Shown here: positions 46,743 to 56,756 of the stretch, piece after piece | How the letters are laid out: each line of letters starts with the position of its first letter | How positions within the stretch are numbered: position 1 is the first letter of the stretch | From: Pseudooceanicola marinus | GTDB lineage: Bacteria; Pseudomonadota; Alphaproteobacteria; Rhodobacterales; Rhodobacteraceae | Direction: 5' to 3' | Assembly (NCBI RefSeq): GCF_002786295.1 | Contig: NZ_PGTC01000024.1 | Location: forward strand, 62,001 to 126,000 | DNA: 64,000 nt | Translations under genes and position numbers: made by a program | Notes under the pieces: generated by a model | What the model saw: only the letters and a program-made list of their open reading frames with translations | Databases searched by the model: none | Told to the model about the DNA's origin: nothing

Positions 46743-46893
46743 GGGAAATCTCCTGCCAATATGTCCGGGAACCTGCCCCTCCCGCCCGGCACGGGCAAGG
46801 ATTCTGTGCCGATGCCGACAAAGCTAAACGGTTTTTTTATACTCCGGCCGCAGGGTGATCCCGCCCCCGAGGGGCCCAAACGGAGAACCGGCG
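46743..46893. promoter_or_regulatory. Divergent region, macroglobulin / hybrid kinase
   Basis: 151 bp. Includes AAACGGTTTTTTTATACTCC, a likely promoter/terminator patch. CCGGAGTATAAA on the minus strand (46836-46850) may be a decayed sixth copy of the intergenic repeat, but the hairpins are not clear. Confidence 0.4.
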
Positions 46894-49272
46894 ATGAGCC
46901 TGGCGAGCAAACTGGCGGAGGAGCGCCGCGCGCGCCTTGCGGCGGAGCGCCTGCTGGAGCTGAAGCAGGCGGAGCTTCATGCCGCCAACAGGAAACTGGG
47001 GCGGCACGCAAAGCTGCTGTCGGACCAGATCCATGAGAAGCGCGCCGAGGTTGAGGCCGTGCTGGGCGCCCACGAGAAGGTGAAGTCGGACCTCGACGTG
47101 GCGCATCAGCGCATCGCGGTGGCCGAACGGCGGCTGTGGCTGTCCATCGAGACGATTCCCGACGGTTTCGCCTTCTGGGACGCCGAGGGCCGGATGATCG
47201 CCGCGAACCGCGCCTGGTGCATGGTCTTCGACGGGCTGGAGGAGGTGACCCCGGGCCTCAGCTACATGCGCATGCTGCAACTGGCCACGGACGAGGGGGT
47301 GATCGACATCGGCGACACGGCCCCGGCGGACTGGCGCCACCAGATGATGATGCGCTGGCAGGCCCCCGTGCCCGAGGCGACGGTGATCCGCCTGTGGAAC
47401 GGCCAGTACGTGAAGCTGCTGGATCAGCGCGGCCACGAGGGCGACGTGGTGAGCCTGGCGCTGAACATCACTTCAACCGTGCGGTATGAACGTCGCCTGC
47501 GCGAGGCCCGCCAGCGGGCCGAGGCCGCCAATCGCGCGAAATCCACCTTCCTGGCGAACATGAGCCATGAGATCCGCACGCCCATGAACGGCGTCGTGGG
47601 CATGGCCGACCTTTTGGCGGATACCGAGTTGACCGAGGAACAGCGCCTTTACGTCGACACCATCCGCAACTCGGGTGAGGCGCTGCTGGTCATCATCAAT
47701 GACGTGCTGGACTATTCCAAGATCGAGGCCGAGCGGCTGGAGTTGCACCCCGTGCCCTTCGACCTGGAACGCTGCATCCACGAGGTCGTGCTGCTGGCCC
47801 GGCCCACGGCGCGCGAGAAAGGGCTGTCGCTGGTCATCGACTACGACCTGTTCACCCCGACCGCCTTCGTGGGCGATCCCGGCCGCATCCGCCAGGTGCT
47901 GACCAACCTGATCGGCAACGCGGTGAAATTCACCGCCCATGGTCACGTGCTGATCCGGGTCGTCGGCCTGCCCGCCTCCGACGGGCGCGTCGACGTGACC
48001 GTGACGGTCGAGGACACGGGCATCGGCATCGCGCCGGAGAAGGCCGGGCTGATCTTCGGGGAGTTCAACCAGATCGACAGCGACACCGCCCGCCAGTTTG
48101 AGGGCACCGGGCTGGGCTTGGCGATCTCGGAAAAGCTGGTGAAGCTGATGCAGGGGCGGATCTGGGTGGACAGCGCCCTGGGCGAGGGATCTGCCTTCGG
48201 GTTCCGCATCGCCCTGCCGCTGACCGACGGCGCGGCGGCACAGACGAGCCCCGCCCCGGTGCCCGACCTGGGCCGCGTCGTGCTGGTGGACGACAACGAG
48301 CTGCAACGCGAGATCCTGGAGAAACAGCTGTCGGTGCTGGGCGCGGAGGTCGTGGGCTGCACCAGCGGCGCCGAGGCGCTGGAGCGTCTGGAGGGCGCCG
48401 ACCTGGTGGTCACCGATCACAACATGGCGGGCATGGACGGGATGGAACTGGCCGAGGCGATCCGCGCCACCGGATCCGAGGTGCCGATCATCCTCTTCAC
48501 CCCGGCGGTGCATTTCGCCGAACTGGACCCGGCCCGGCGGCATCTGCACGCGGTCCTGCAAAGCCCCTGCCTGCGCGACGCCTTCTTTGCCGAACTGCGC
48601 AGGCTGGGAGGCCCGGCAGAGGCCTCTCCCGCGCCGCAGCCAACCTCCGGGACCGAGGGCGCGCCGCCCGACCCCGCCGTCTCGGGCGCCGCCTCGCGCC
48701 GGGCGGCGCGCGTCCTGGCGGCGGAAGACAACAAGACCAACCGGCTGGTCTTCGGCAAATTGCTGGCCCAGACCGACATCGAGCTGCGCTTTGCCGAGAA
48801 CGGCGCCGAAGCGGTGGAGATGTTCCACACCTTCGCCCCCGACCTGATCTTCATGGACGTGTCGATGCCGACCATGGACGGGCTGGAGGCCACGCGCCGC
48901 ATTCGTGCCGCCGAGGCCGAGGCCGAGGCGGGCGCCAGGCGCCACGTGCCGATCGTGGCGATGACGGCGCATGCGCTGGATGGCGACGAGGATCGGTTCC
49001 TCGCGGATGGCATGGACCACTACCTGTCGAAACCCCTGCGCAAGGCCGCCGTGCTGGACAAGCTGGCGGAGCTGACCCCCGCAGAGCTGCGCCCGCCCTA
49101 CCTGCCGCCACCGGAGGCGAGACAGGCCACCGCCCCGATGACGGCAGAAGGGGAAGCCGCTGAGCCCCATACCACCGAGCCCCATACCACCGAGCCCTGC
49201 GCCGCACCGCTGCCCGAGACCGAAGAGGCATGGCCCCAGCCCGAGACGGAGGATCGCTCGGAAGCGGGGTAG
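46894..49272 (+). CDS. Hybrid sensor histidine kinase with two receiver domains
   Basis: A 792-residue protein. The N-terminal ~100 residues form a coiled coil, followed by a PAS-like domain (SIETIPDGFAFWDAEGRMI, residues ~95-215). The H box is NMSHEIRTPMNGVVGMAD, and N, G1 and G2 boxes follow (NLIGNAVKFTAHGH, DTGIGIAPE, GTGLGLAISEKL). Receiver 1 has VVLVDDNELQREI with the phospho-Asp in VVTDHNMAGMDG. Receiver 2 has AAEDNKTNRLVF, MDVSMPTMDG and SKPL. No TM, so cytosolic. A short duplicated EPHTTEPHTTEP tract is near the C-terminus. Signal and partner regulator unknown. Confidence 0.93.
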   Translation: MSLASKLAEERRARLAAERLLELKQAELHAANRKLGRHAKLLSDQIHEKRAEVEAVLGAHEKVKSDLDVAHQRIAVAERRLWLSIETIPDGFAFWDAEGRMIAANRAWCMVFDGLEEVTPGLSYMRMLQLATDEGVIDIGDTAPADWRHQMMMRWQAPVPEATVIRLWNGQYVKLLDQRGHEGDVVSLALNITSTVRYERRLREARQRAEAANRAKSTFLANMSHEIRTPMNGVVGMADLLADTELTEEQRLYVDTIRNSGEALLVIINDVLDYSKIEAERLELHPVPFDLERCIHEVVLLARPTAREKGLSLVIDYDLFTPTAFVGDPGRIRQVLTNLIGNAVKFTAHGHVLIRVVGLPASDGRVDVTVTVEDTGIGIAPEKAGLIFGEFNQIDSDTARQFEGTGLGLAISEKLVKLMQGRIWVDSALGEGSAFGFRIALPLTDGAAAQTSPAPVPDLGRVVLVDDNELQREILEKQLSVLGAEVVGCTSGAEALERLEGADLVVTDHNMAGMDGMELAEAIRATGSEVPIILFTPAVHFAELDPARRHLHAVLQSPCLRDAFFAELRRLGGPAEASPAPQPTSGTEGAPPDPAVSGAASRRAARVLAAEDNKTNRLVFGKLLAQTDIELRFAENGAEAVEMFHTFAPDLIFMDVSMPTMDGLEATRRIRAAEAEAEAGARRHVPIVAMTAHALDGDEDRFLADGMDHYLSKPLRKAAVLDKLAELTPAELRPPYLPPPEARQATAPMTAEGEAAEPHTTEPHTTEPCAAPLPETEEAWPQPETEDRSEAG

Positions 49273-49358
49273 GACCGGGGCGGAGCAAGGGCGATTGAAG
49301 GGCGCAGGCCGGGGCCGGGGCGACCCATATTTGGCCGCTCGGCACTCGTGCGGGCGGG

Positions 49359-50138
49359 TCAGGCTGCCATGGCTTCGGCGTTGCGCAGGAAGACGGGTTC
49401 GGTCGGGGTCGAACGGTCGGCCTGGTAGGCGTAGCCGCCCAGATCGAAATCCGCGAGGCCGGCGGGGTCGGTCAGGCGGCGGGTGATGACAAAACGCGCC
49501 ATGGCACCGCGGGCGCGCTTGGCATTGAAGGAGATCACCTTCTCCACCCCGTTCTTCACGTCGAGGAAGGTCGGAGTGATGACTGTCAGGCCCAGGGCAT
49601 CGAGATCCACCGCGCCGAAATATTCTTGGCTGGCACAGTTCACCAGAACGTCGGTGCCCAGGCTGTCGGCCTGCGCTTTCAGCGCCTTGGCGATCTTGTC
49701 GCCCCAGAACTGGTAAAGGTTGGTGCCCCGGTCGGTCTTCAGCCGGGTGCCCATTTCCAGCCGGTAGGGCTGCATCCCGTCGAAGGGGCGCAGCACGCCA
49801 TAGAGGCCAGACAGAATCCGCAGGCGGTCCTGGGCGAAGGCCAGCTCCTCGGCATCGAGAGAGGCGGCGTCGAGCCCCTGATAGGTATCCCCCGCGAAGG
49901 CGAAAAGCGCCGGGCGCAGGGCCTCAGGCGCGGGATCGGTCGCATAGTCGAGGTAGCGGTCGTAGTTCAGCTTCGCCAGCTTGTCCGACAGCGACATCAG
50001 CTTGGCGATCTCCTCGACCGGCTTGCCGCGCATCACCTCGATCAGCTCGGCACTGTCCCCGGGAAAGGGCGGCGTGGTCAGCTCCGCCTCGCGGGCGGTC
50101 CAGTCGAGTTTCTTGGCCGGTGACACGACGATCAGCAT
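49359..50138 (-). CDS. yaaA: Peroxide stress protein YaaA
   Basis: A 259-residue YaaA (DUF328). Blocks MLIVVSPAKKLDWT, ALFAFAGDTYQGLDA, RILSGLYGVLRPFDGMQPYR, INLYQFWG and VNCASQEYF, then FNAKRARGAMARFVI match. It limits free iron and protects DNA under hydrogen peroxide. It converges on the hybrid kinase gene. Confidence 0.94.
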   Translation of the reverse strand: MLIVVSPAKKLDWTAREAELTTPPFPGDSAELIEVMRGKPVEEIAKLMSLSDKLAKLNYDRYLDYATDPAPEALRPALFAFAGDTYQGLDAASLDAEELAFAQDRLRILSGLYGVLRPFDGMQPYRLEMGTRLKTDRGTNLYQFWGDKIAKALKAQADSLGTDVLVNCASQEYFGAVDLDALGLTVITPTFLDVKNGVEKVISFNAKRARGAMARFVITRRLTDPAGLADFDLGGYAYQADRSTPTEPVFLRNAEAMAA

Positions 50139-50213
50139 GGTCTTCCCCTTTGTCCGTTCCGTCCCAGATAAGCGATCACGCGGCGAGGTCCAGCCCCTGC
50201 GACCCTTTGCGCC

Positions 50214-52259
50214 TCAGGCCTCTTCGCGCAAGGCATCGAGGAAGGCGGCGCCGAAACGTTCGGCCCGGCGCTCGCCCAGGATGCGCGCCAGCTGCGCCTC
50301 GTCGCGCGGGCGCGTCTCGGCCACGCGGGCGATGAGCGAGGCCGAGCAGGAGAGCGGTTTTTCCGTGCCGTCCACCCCGCGCGACAGGTCCGTCTGCAGC
50401 TGCATCAACCGGTCGTAGAGGCTTCCCGCCTCACGCCCCGCCAACCGCGCACGCTTGGGATGCAGCTGTTCGACGGTGCCTGTGATGACTTCCAGGAAGG
50501 TGACGCCATAGGCCGAGAGCTTCTTGGCGCCGACGCCGCTGATGCCGGCCATGTCGTCCATGGTGGCGGGCTTCGCCTCGGCCATCTCGATCAGGGTGCG
50601 GTCGTTGAAGATGACGTAGGCCGGCACCCGGGCCTCCTCCGCCAGGGCGCGGCGCTTGGCCTTCAGCGCCGACAGCAGCGGTTCGTCCTCTTCCGAGACC
50701 AGCGTCTTCGCCGCCGGGCGGCGGTTGGCCTTGGCCGCTGTGATGCTGTCGCGGCGCAGGCGGATCGTGTCCTCGCCCCGCAGGATGGGTCGCGCGGCCT
50801 CGGTCATGAAGAGCGCGCCGTGGCGGTCGCCATTGGGGCGGATCAGGTCATGGCCCTGCATCTGCCGGAAGATCGCCTGCCATTCGCCCTTCTTGAACTC
50901 CTGCCCCACGCCGAAGGTGGGCAGGCTGTCGTGGCCGCGTTCGCGCACCTTGTCGGTGACAGTGCCCGTCAGGATGTCGATCAGGTGCCCCGCGCCGAAC
51001 CATTCCTCGGTCCGCAGGATCGCCGACAGCGCCTTGCGCACCGCCTCGGTGCCGTCGAAGGTTTCCGGCGGACGGTCACAGAGATCGCAGTTGCCGCAGC
51101 TTTCACAGGTCTCGCCGAAGTATTTCAGCAGGGTGGTACGGCGGCATTCCAGCGCCTCCGCCAGGCCCAGAAGGGCGTTCAGGCGGGCGTGGTCCGCGGC
51201 GCGGCGTTCCGGGGGGGCCAGGCCCTCGTCGATCTGACTGCGGCGCAGACGGATGTCGTCGGGACCAAAGAGGGTCAGTGTTTCGGCCGGCGCCCCGTCG
51301 CGACCGGCGCGGCCGATCTCCTGGTAATAGGCCTCGATCGACTTCGGCAGGTCGGAATGGGCCACCCAGCGAATGTCGGGCTTGTCCACGCCCATGCCGA
51401 AGGCGACGGTGGCCACGACGATCAACCCGTCGTCCTGCTGGAACTGCAGCTCGGCGGCGCGGCGGGCGTCAGGCTCCATCCCGCCGTGGTAATGGATGGC
51501 CGCCAGCCCCGCCTCGCGCAGGGCGCCGGCGATGCTTTCGGTACGGGCGCGGGTGCCGCAGTAGACGATGCCGGACTGGCCCCGGCGGGCTGTGGCGAAA
51601 TCCAGGATCTGGCGGCGGGGGGAGTTCTTGGCGGCGAAGGCCAGGTGGATGTTGGGCCGGTCGAAGCCGCGCAGGAAGGTCTGGGGTTGCTGGCCATCGA
51701 ACAGGCGGCGGACGATCTCGGCCCGGGTTTCCTCGTCCGCGGTGGCGGTGAAGGCGGCCAGGGGCACGTCCAGCGCCTCGCGCAGCTCGCCGATGCGCAG
51801 GTAATCGGGACGGAAATCATGGCCCCACTGGCTGACGCAATGGGCCTCGTCCACGGCGATCAGCGAGACGTTGATGCGGTGCAGCATGTCGCGCGCGCCG
51901 GAGGAGGCCAGCCGTTCGGGCGCGAGGTAGAGGAGTTTCAGCCTGCCGGCGTCCAGCGCGGCCCAGACGGCATCCGTCTCTTCCTCGGTATTGCCGGAGG
52001 TCAGCGCGCCGGCCTCCACCCCTGCCTCGCGCAGGGCGCGGACCTGGTCGCGCATCAGCGCGATCAACGGCGAAATGACCACGGTCACCCCGTGGCGAAG
52101 CAGCGCCGGCAGCTGGTAGCAGAGGGATTTGCCGCCGCCCGTGGGCATGATGGCGAGGGTATTCTGGCCCGAGGCCACGGCCTCGACGATCTCTCCCTGG
52201 CCGGGGCGGAAGGCGTCGAACCCGAATACCTCGCGCAGCAGCGCCTCTGCCTCTGGCAT
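50214..52259 (-). CDS. recQ: ATP-dependent DNA helicase RecQ
   Basis: A 681-residue helicase. Walker A TGGGKSLCYQLPAL, DEAH VDEAHCVSQWGHDFRPDY, FGMGVDKPDIRWVAHSDLP, and EIGRAGRDGAPAET (motif VI) are present. The zinc-binding RQC part has CRRTTLLKYFGETCESCGN and CDLC. A single HRDC domain lies at the C-terminus. Confidence 0.96.
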   Translation of the reverse strand: MPEAEALLREVFGFDAFRPGQGEIVEAVASGQNTLAIMPTGGGKSLCYQLPALLRHGVTVVISPLIALMRDQVRALREAGVEAGALTSGNTEEETDAVWAALDAGRLKLLYLAPERLASSGARDMLHRINVSLIAVDEAHCVSQWGHDFRPDYLRIGELREALDVPLAAFTATADEETRAEIVRRLFDGQQPQTFLRGFDRPNIHLAFAAKNSPRRQILDFATARRGQSGIVYCGTRARTESIAGALREAGLAAIHYHGGMEPDARRAAELQFQQDDGLIVVATVAFGMGVDKPDIRWVAHSDLPKSIEAYYQEIGRAGRDGAPAETLTLFGPDDIRLRRSQIDEGLAPPERRAADHARLNALLGLAEALECRRTTLLKYFGETCESCGNCDLCDRPPETFDGTEAVRKALSAILRTEEWFGAGHLIDILTGTVTDKVRERGHDSLPTFGVGQEFKKGEWQAIFRQMQGHDLIRPNGDRHGALFMTEAARPILRGEDTIRLRRDSITAAKANRRPAAKTLVSEEDEPLLSALKAKRRALAEEARVPAYVIFNDRTLIEMAEAKPATMDDMAGISGVGAKKLSAYGVTFLEVITGTVEQLHPKRARLAGREAGSLYDRLMQLQTDLSRGVDGTEKPLSCSASLIARVAETRPRDEAQLARILGERRAERFGAAFLDALREEA

Positions 52260-52382
52260 GTCCTGTCCCCGTTGGTGAAAGCGAGGGATACCATCCCATA
52301 TTCGCCATGGGGGGACAAGGCGACGCCCCGGGACCCCAGGCGCATCAGCCCCTGCGGTGAGGGGCAGATGCAGCGGTCAGGG

Positions 52383-52670
52383 TCAGTACATGTACCCGAT
52401 GTTGTTGGAGACCACGATGCGGATCGCCATGATCGCCAGCAGCGCGACCAGCGGCGCCAGGTCCAGGCCGCCCATGGGCGGCAGGATGCGGCGGATCGGC
52501 GCGTAAAGCGGTTCCAGGATGCGGTTCAGACCATACCAGATCTGGCCCACGAATTGCTGGCGCACGTTCAGCACCTGGAAGGAAATCAGCCAGGACATGA
52601 TGACATGGGCGATGATGAAGAACCAGACGACGCTGAGCACGAGGTCGAGGATCATCAGCAGGGACTGCAT
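52383..52670 (-). CDS. YggT family membrane protein
   Basis: A 95-residue two-TM protein (MQSLLMILDLVLSVVWF, then a second helix near the C-terminus), with LNRILEPLYAPIRRILPPMG typical of YggT/Ycf19 proteins, which are linked to membrane/division functions. Two adjacent ATGs exist; ATG 52670 fits the GGAG seven nt upstream, while ATG 52676 is almost on the Shine-Dalgarno. Confidence 0.9.
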   Translation of the reverse strand: MQSLLMILDLVLSVVWFFIIAHVIMSWLISFQVLNVRQQFVGQIWYGLNRILEPLYAPIRRILPPMGGLDLAPLVALLAIMAIRIVVSNNIGYMY

Positions 52671-52798
52671 GGGCATTCTCCGGGATTAAGGACCGCACAC
52701 AGGTAAGCAGACCGGACCCAAAGAACAAGCATAGACGCAGGGTTCCGGTTGACGCCGCCGTTTCGGCACCGCAGCAGGGGCGCGAAGAAGGAGTTCCC

Positions 52799-53329
52799 AT
52801 GTACCCCTACATCCGTCTTGCGAAGGAATACCTGAAGTTCCGCAACGCCCCGAAGCTGCGCCCGGGGGAGACCCACGTGTCGCATCACATCGTCTGGCCC
52901 TGGGACATCGACCCCTGGATGGAGCTGAACAACGGTCGCACCCTGACCATCTTCGACCTGGGCCGCATTCCCTATGCCGCGCGCAGCGGGTTGTTCGAGG
53001 TGATGAAGCGCGAGAAATGGGGGCTGACGGTGGCCGGGACCGCCATCCGCTACCGCAAGCGCCTGACCGCCTTCACCCGGGTGGAGATGCGCACCCGCTT
53101 GATGGGCATCGACAAACGGTTCATCTACATCGAGCAGAGCATGTGGTCCGGCGGCGAATGTGCCAACCACGCCACCCTGCGCACGGGCGTGATCCGCAAC
53201 CGCAAGCTGGTTCCGACCGAGGAGGTCGCTCGCGCCCTTGGCCCCGAGATCGCCCTGCCGGAGCTGCCCGCCTGGGCCGAAACCCTTTTCGCCGCCGAGA
53301 ACGACCGCCCCTGGCCGCCGCAGATGTAG
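52799..53329 (+). CDS. Acyl-CoA thioesterase-like protein (4HBT hot-dog)
   Basis: A 176-residue protein. WPWDIDPWMELNNGRTLTIF with FDLGRIPYAARSG fits the D-x-NNGR hot-dog thioesterase motif. Likely hydrolyses an acyl-CoA in fatty-acid metabolism; substrate unknown. GAAGGAG precedes ATG 52799. Confidence 0.85.
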   Translation: MYPYIRLAKEYLKFRNAPKLRPGETHVSHHIVWPWDIDPWMELNNGRTLTIFDLGRIPYAARSGLFEVMKREKWGLTVAGTAIRYRKRLTAFTRVEMRTRLMGIDKRFIYIEQSMWSGGECANHATLRTGVIRNRKLVPTEEVARALGPEIALPELPAWAETLFAAENDRPWPPQM

Positions 53330-53491
53330 GCGGCGCGCGCCGGACCGGCAGGCGACTCAGGGGCCATCTGACGCAAGGGGAACACGGGCGGCCACCTTTC
53401 TGCACCCGTGGGCAATTTGTCATGAAGGATTGCCTTGCCCTGCCCCTGCGGGAGGGATCATATCGCCGCATTCACAAGAACGGGGCGGGCC

Positions 53492-54826
53492 ATGACGGCG
53501 ATATTGCGCAAGCGCATCTGGGGGTGGTTCTTCTTCGACTGGGCCAGCCAGCCCTACAACACCCTGCTGATCACCTTCATCTTCGGCCCCTACGTGAAGG
53601 AACTGATGGGCGACGGCACCGCCGCGCAGTCGGCCTGGGGGTTCGGCATCGGGGCGGCGGGGATCATCATCGCCCTGCTGGCGCCAGTGCTGGGCGCGAT
53701 TTCCGACGTGTCGGGGCACCGGCTGCGCTGGATCTGGGGCTTCTCGGTCCTCTACGTGCTGGGCGCCTGGATGCTGTGGTACGCCGCGCCGGGTGATTTC
53801 AACCTGCTGACGACGCTGTTCTTCTTCGCCATCGGCATGATCGGGATGGAATTCGCCACGATCTTCACCAACTCGATGCTGCCGGACCTGGGCAGCAAGG
53901 AGGAGATCGGGCGCATTTCCGGCAACGGCTGGGCCTTCGGCTATCTCGGCGGGCTGGTGGCGCTGGTCCTCATGCTGACCCTGCTGGCCGAGGATGCCGA
54001 CAGCGGCAAGACCCTGATCGGCCTGGACCCGATCCTGGGTCTGGATGCGCAAACGCGCGAGGGCACGCGCGCCGTCGGGCCGCTGACGGCGATCTGGTAC
54101 GCGGTCTTCATGGTGCCCTTCTTCCTCTACGTGCGGGATCCGAAACCGCCCAAGGCGCCCCGCGGCGCGATCTGCGCCGCCCTGCGCAACCTGCGCCAGA
54201 CCCTGAGGGACCTGCCGGCGACACCCTCGCTCTTTGCCTACCTCGCCTCCTCGCTGTGCTACCGGGACGCGCTGAACGGGATCTACTTCTTCGGCGGGAT
54301 CTATGCCTCCGGCGTGCTGGGCTGGTCGGTGACGCAGATCGGGATCTTCGGCATCATCGCCATCATCTCCGGCGCGATCTTCGCCGTGATCGGGGGCCGC
54401 GCCGATGAACGCTTCGGGCCGAAGCCGGTCATCACCACCTGCATCCTGGCGCTGATTGCCGTGACGCTGGTGGCCGTGTCGATCTCGCGCAGCTCCGTCC
54501 TGGGCCTGCCGGTCGGAGCGGACAGCGCCCTGCCCGACATTGCCTTCTTCGTCCTGGGTGCGGTGATCGGCGCGGCCGGCGGCGTGATCCAGGCCGCCAG
54601 CCGCACGATGATGGTGCGCCAGGCCCGCCCCGACCGCATGGCCGAGGGCTTCGGCCTCTACGCTCTGGCGGGCAAGGCCACCGCCTTCATCGCGCCGACG
54701 GCCATCGGCCTGGCCACCACCGTCAGCGGATCACAGCAGATCGGCATCCTGCCCCTGGTTTTCCTTTTCCTGATCGGTGCCGCGCTGCTACGCTGGGTCA
54801 AACCGGACGGAGACCCCACCCCCTGA
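53492..54826 (+). CDS. MFS transporter, UMF1/Atg22-like
   Basis: A 444-residue 12-TM protein. ILRKRIWGWFFFDWASQPYN at the N-terminus (F-D-W-A-x-Q/S-P-Y) is the UMF1/Atg22 hallmark. The yeast member exports amino acids from vacuoles; bacterial substrates are unknown. Its TGA overlaps mepA by one base. ATG 53492 was chosen over an upstream start in a GC-rich region. Confidence 0.86.
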   Translation: MTAILRKRIWGWFFFDWASQPYNTLLITFIFGPYVKELMGDGTAAQSAWGFGIGAAGIIIALLAPVLGAISDVSGHRLRWIWGFSVLYVLGAWMLWYAAPGDFNLLTTLFFFAIGMIGMEFATIFTNSMLPDLGSKEEIGRISGNGWAFGYLGGLVALVLMLTLLAEDADSGKTLIGLDPILGLDAQTREGTRAVGPLTAIWYAVFMVPFFLYVRDPKPPKAPRGAICAALRNLRQTLRDLPATPSLFAYLASSLCYRDALNGIYFFGGIYASGVLGWSVTQIGIFGIIAIISGAIFAVIGGRADERFGPKPVITTCILALIAVTLVAVSISRSSVLGLPVGADSALPDIAFFVLGAVIGAAGGVIQAASRTMMVRQARPDRMAEGFGLYALAGKATAFIAPTAIGLATTVSGSQQIGILPLVFLFLIGAALLRWVKPDGDPTP

Positions 54827-55758
54827 TGCGCCTTCCCCATATCCTGCTGAGTCTGCTTCTGATTTCCGCCACGGCGGGTTGTATCCGCGAGGATACCGCG
54901 ACCCGATCCGGCGCCCCGGCGGCCTCTGCCGCGTTGCCGATCCCCGCCGGGATGGCGGGCAATCCCGCGAAGCTCTACTTCGCGGCCCGCACCACACCGT
55001 CACAGCAGGCCCCGGCCTCCTACGGCAGCTACGCCAAGGGCTGTCAGGCAGGGGCCGTCGCCATGCCGGAAACCGGCCCGACCTGGCAGGCGATGCGGCT
55101 GAGCCGGAACCGCAACTGGGGCCAGCCGGAGTTGGTGGACTACCTGCAGGACCTCAGCCGCAAGGCCGCGCGGATCCCCGGCTGGAACGGCATCTACGTG
55201 GGCGACATGTCCCAGCCGCGTGGCGGCCCGATGTCCTCGGGCCACGCCAGCCACCAGATCGGCCTGGATGCCGATGTCTGGCTGCGCCCCGCAGATAACC
55301 TCGGCCTGAGCCGGGCGGAACGCGAAAGCCTGTCGTCCATCGGCACCCGCCGCGCGGGCGGCGCCTATGTGAACGACAACTGGACGCCCGAGCACATGGC
55401 CCTGCTGAAGGCGGCGGCCAGCGATGACCGCGTGGCCCGTATCTTCCTCTTCCCCGGCGCCAAGGTCTGGATGTGCGAGAACGCTACCGGCAACCGCGAC
55501 TGGCTGCGCAAGGTGCGGCCCTGGTGGGGCCATTACTACCACTTCCACGTCCGGCTGAGCTGCCCGGACGGCATGGCCGGCTGTGTCGACCAGGCGCCGC
55601 CGCCGCCCGGTGACGGCTGCGCCGAGGCGCGCGAATGGGTGTCGAACATCCTCAATCCGCCGGCGCCCGATCCCGACGCCCCGCCGCCTAAACCGCGCCC
55701 CGAGCTGACCCTGGCTGACCTGCCGCGCCAATGCGTCTCCGTTCTTCAGGACGGCTAG
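54826..55758 (+). CDS. mepA: Penicillin-insensitive murein endopeptidase, lipoprotein
   Basis: A 310-residue LAS-type peptidase. SLLLISATAGCIRED is a lipobox (Cys19) so the enzyme is probably lipidated, unlike E. coli MepA. GGPMSSGHASHQIGLDADVW holds the Zn ligands His and Asp, and WWGHYYHFHVRLSCP holds the third. It cleaves D-Ala-mDAP cross-links. It overlaps the MFS gene by 1 bp and the next gene by 28 bp. Confidence 0.94.
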   Translation: MRLPHILLSLLLISATAGCIREDTATRSGAPAASAALPIPAGMAGNPAKLYFAARTTPSQQAPASYGSYAKGCQAGAVAMPETGPTWQAMRLSRNRNWGQPELVDYLQDLSRKAARIPGWNGIYVGDMSQPRGGPMSSGHASHQIGLDADVWLRPADNLGLSRAERESLSSIGTRRAGGAYVNDNWTPEHMALLKAAASDDRVARIFLFPGAKVWMCENATGNRDWLRKVRPWWGHYYHFHVRLSCPDGMAGCVDQAPPPPGDGCAEAREWVSNILNPPAPDPDAPPPKPRPELTLADLPRQCVSVLQDG

Positions 55759-56684
55759 GCGCCGCTCTCCTGGCCCTCCTTCCGGTGCTGGCCCTTCCGG
55801 CGTGCAACCAGGAGGCCCCCGACCTGTCAGTGCCCCCGGCCAGCCAGGCCACCGCCCGCATTCCGATCGAGGATGATGCGCCCGGCTTCGGGGGCTTCTC
55901 GGCGCTGGAGGTGCTGGAGGACGGGCGGCGCTTCGTTGCCCTCTCCGACGGCGGGCTTCTGGTGCAGGGAGACCTGCAACGCAATGCCCGGGGGCAGCTG
56001 ACCGGGGTCCGAGTAACCTCCCGCCACTGGCTGGTTCATCCCGAAGGCCACCGGGTGCGCCAGAAGGGACAGGACCCGGAAGGGCTGACCCTGCTGCCAG
56101 ATGGCCGCCTGATCGTGTCCTTCGAACACTACACACCGCCATGGATCTACGAGGGCGCGATCGGGCATCCCGACGGCACCCGCCTTCCCGCCCCCGAGGC
56201 GCTGGAAAACCCACCGGATTCTCCCATCCTAGGCGCCAACACGGCCTATGAGACGGCGGCGGTGGATGCGCAGGGGCGGCTGATCCTGATCCCCGAACGA
56301 CCTGCCGGCGGCGGCCCCCTCCACCCCATCTGGCGGCTGGATGAAGACGGCTGGGCCCGTGTCGCGGACTGGCCGCGCGACTCAGGTTTCCTGCCGGTCG
56401 GTGCGGACCTCGGACCGGATGGACAGCTCTACGTCCTGGAACGCGCCTTCGGACTGGGCTTTTCGGGGCGCATCCGGCGGATCGACTTGGCGCAGCCGGA
56501 CCGCGCACCGCAACTGGTCGCCCTCCTGCCCCGGGACCGGCGCAGCAACTACGAAGGCCTGTCGGCCTGGGCGGACGATAACGGGACGCTGCGGTTGACG
56601 ATGATCTCCGACAACAACTTCACAGGCCTGCTGAACCAGCAAATACTGGAAATTTCGCTTGCCGGATCGCCGGACAGCGGATAA
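55731..56684 (+). CDS. Lipoprotein of the esterase-like activity of phytase family
   Basis: A 317-residue protein. LLALLPVLALPACNQEAP is a lipobox. Beta-propeller-like features: DDAPGFGGFSALEVLEDGRRF, DPEGLTLLPDGRLIVSFEHY and SNYEGLSAWADDNG (phytase-like acidic Ca2+ sites). Function unknown; the family has weak esterase activity. Its overlap with mepA suggests a joint cell-envelope role. Confidence 0.82.
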   Translation: MRLRSSGRLGAALLALLPVLALPACNQEAPDLSVPPASQATARIPIEDDAPGFGGFSALEVLEDGRRFVALSDGGLLVQGDLQRNARGQLTGVRVTSRHWLVHPEGHRVRQKGQDPEGLTLLPDGRLIVSFEHYTPPWIYEGAIGHPDGTRLPAPEALENPPDSPILGANTAYETAAVDAQGRLILIPERPAGGGPLHPIWRLDEDGWARVADWPRDSGFLPVGADLGPDGQLYVLERAFGLGFSGRIRRIDLAQPDRAPQLVALLPRDRRSNYEGLSAWADDNGTLRLTMISDNNFTGLLNQQILEISLAGSPDSG

Positions 56685-56756
56685 AGCCCGCCAATCCCGT
56701 GGCCCCGCGCCCGGGGCAACAAGTCGCCGCGACCTTGTCTAAAAAACGGAAACGAC

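Noticed and set aside
40215-47036. A 2,273-codon open frame on the plus strand over pbpC and the macroglobulin gene
   Set aside because: It has no domain, is rich in Arg/Gln/His/Pro as expected for antisense of GC-rich coding DNA, and lies opposite two well-supported genes.
49120-49210. Repeat in the hybrid kinase C-terminus (EPHTTEPHTTEP) as a mobile or regulatory element
   Set aside because: A simple 15-bp duplication in a low-complexity tail; noted in the gene entry only.
56685-56756. PreQ1 riboswitch before yhhQ
   Set aside because: An A-rich stretch (CTAAAAAACGG) is suggestive, but the preceding hairpin does not fit any preQ1 class I could recall.
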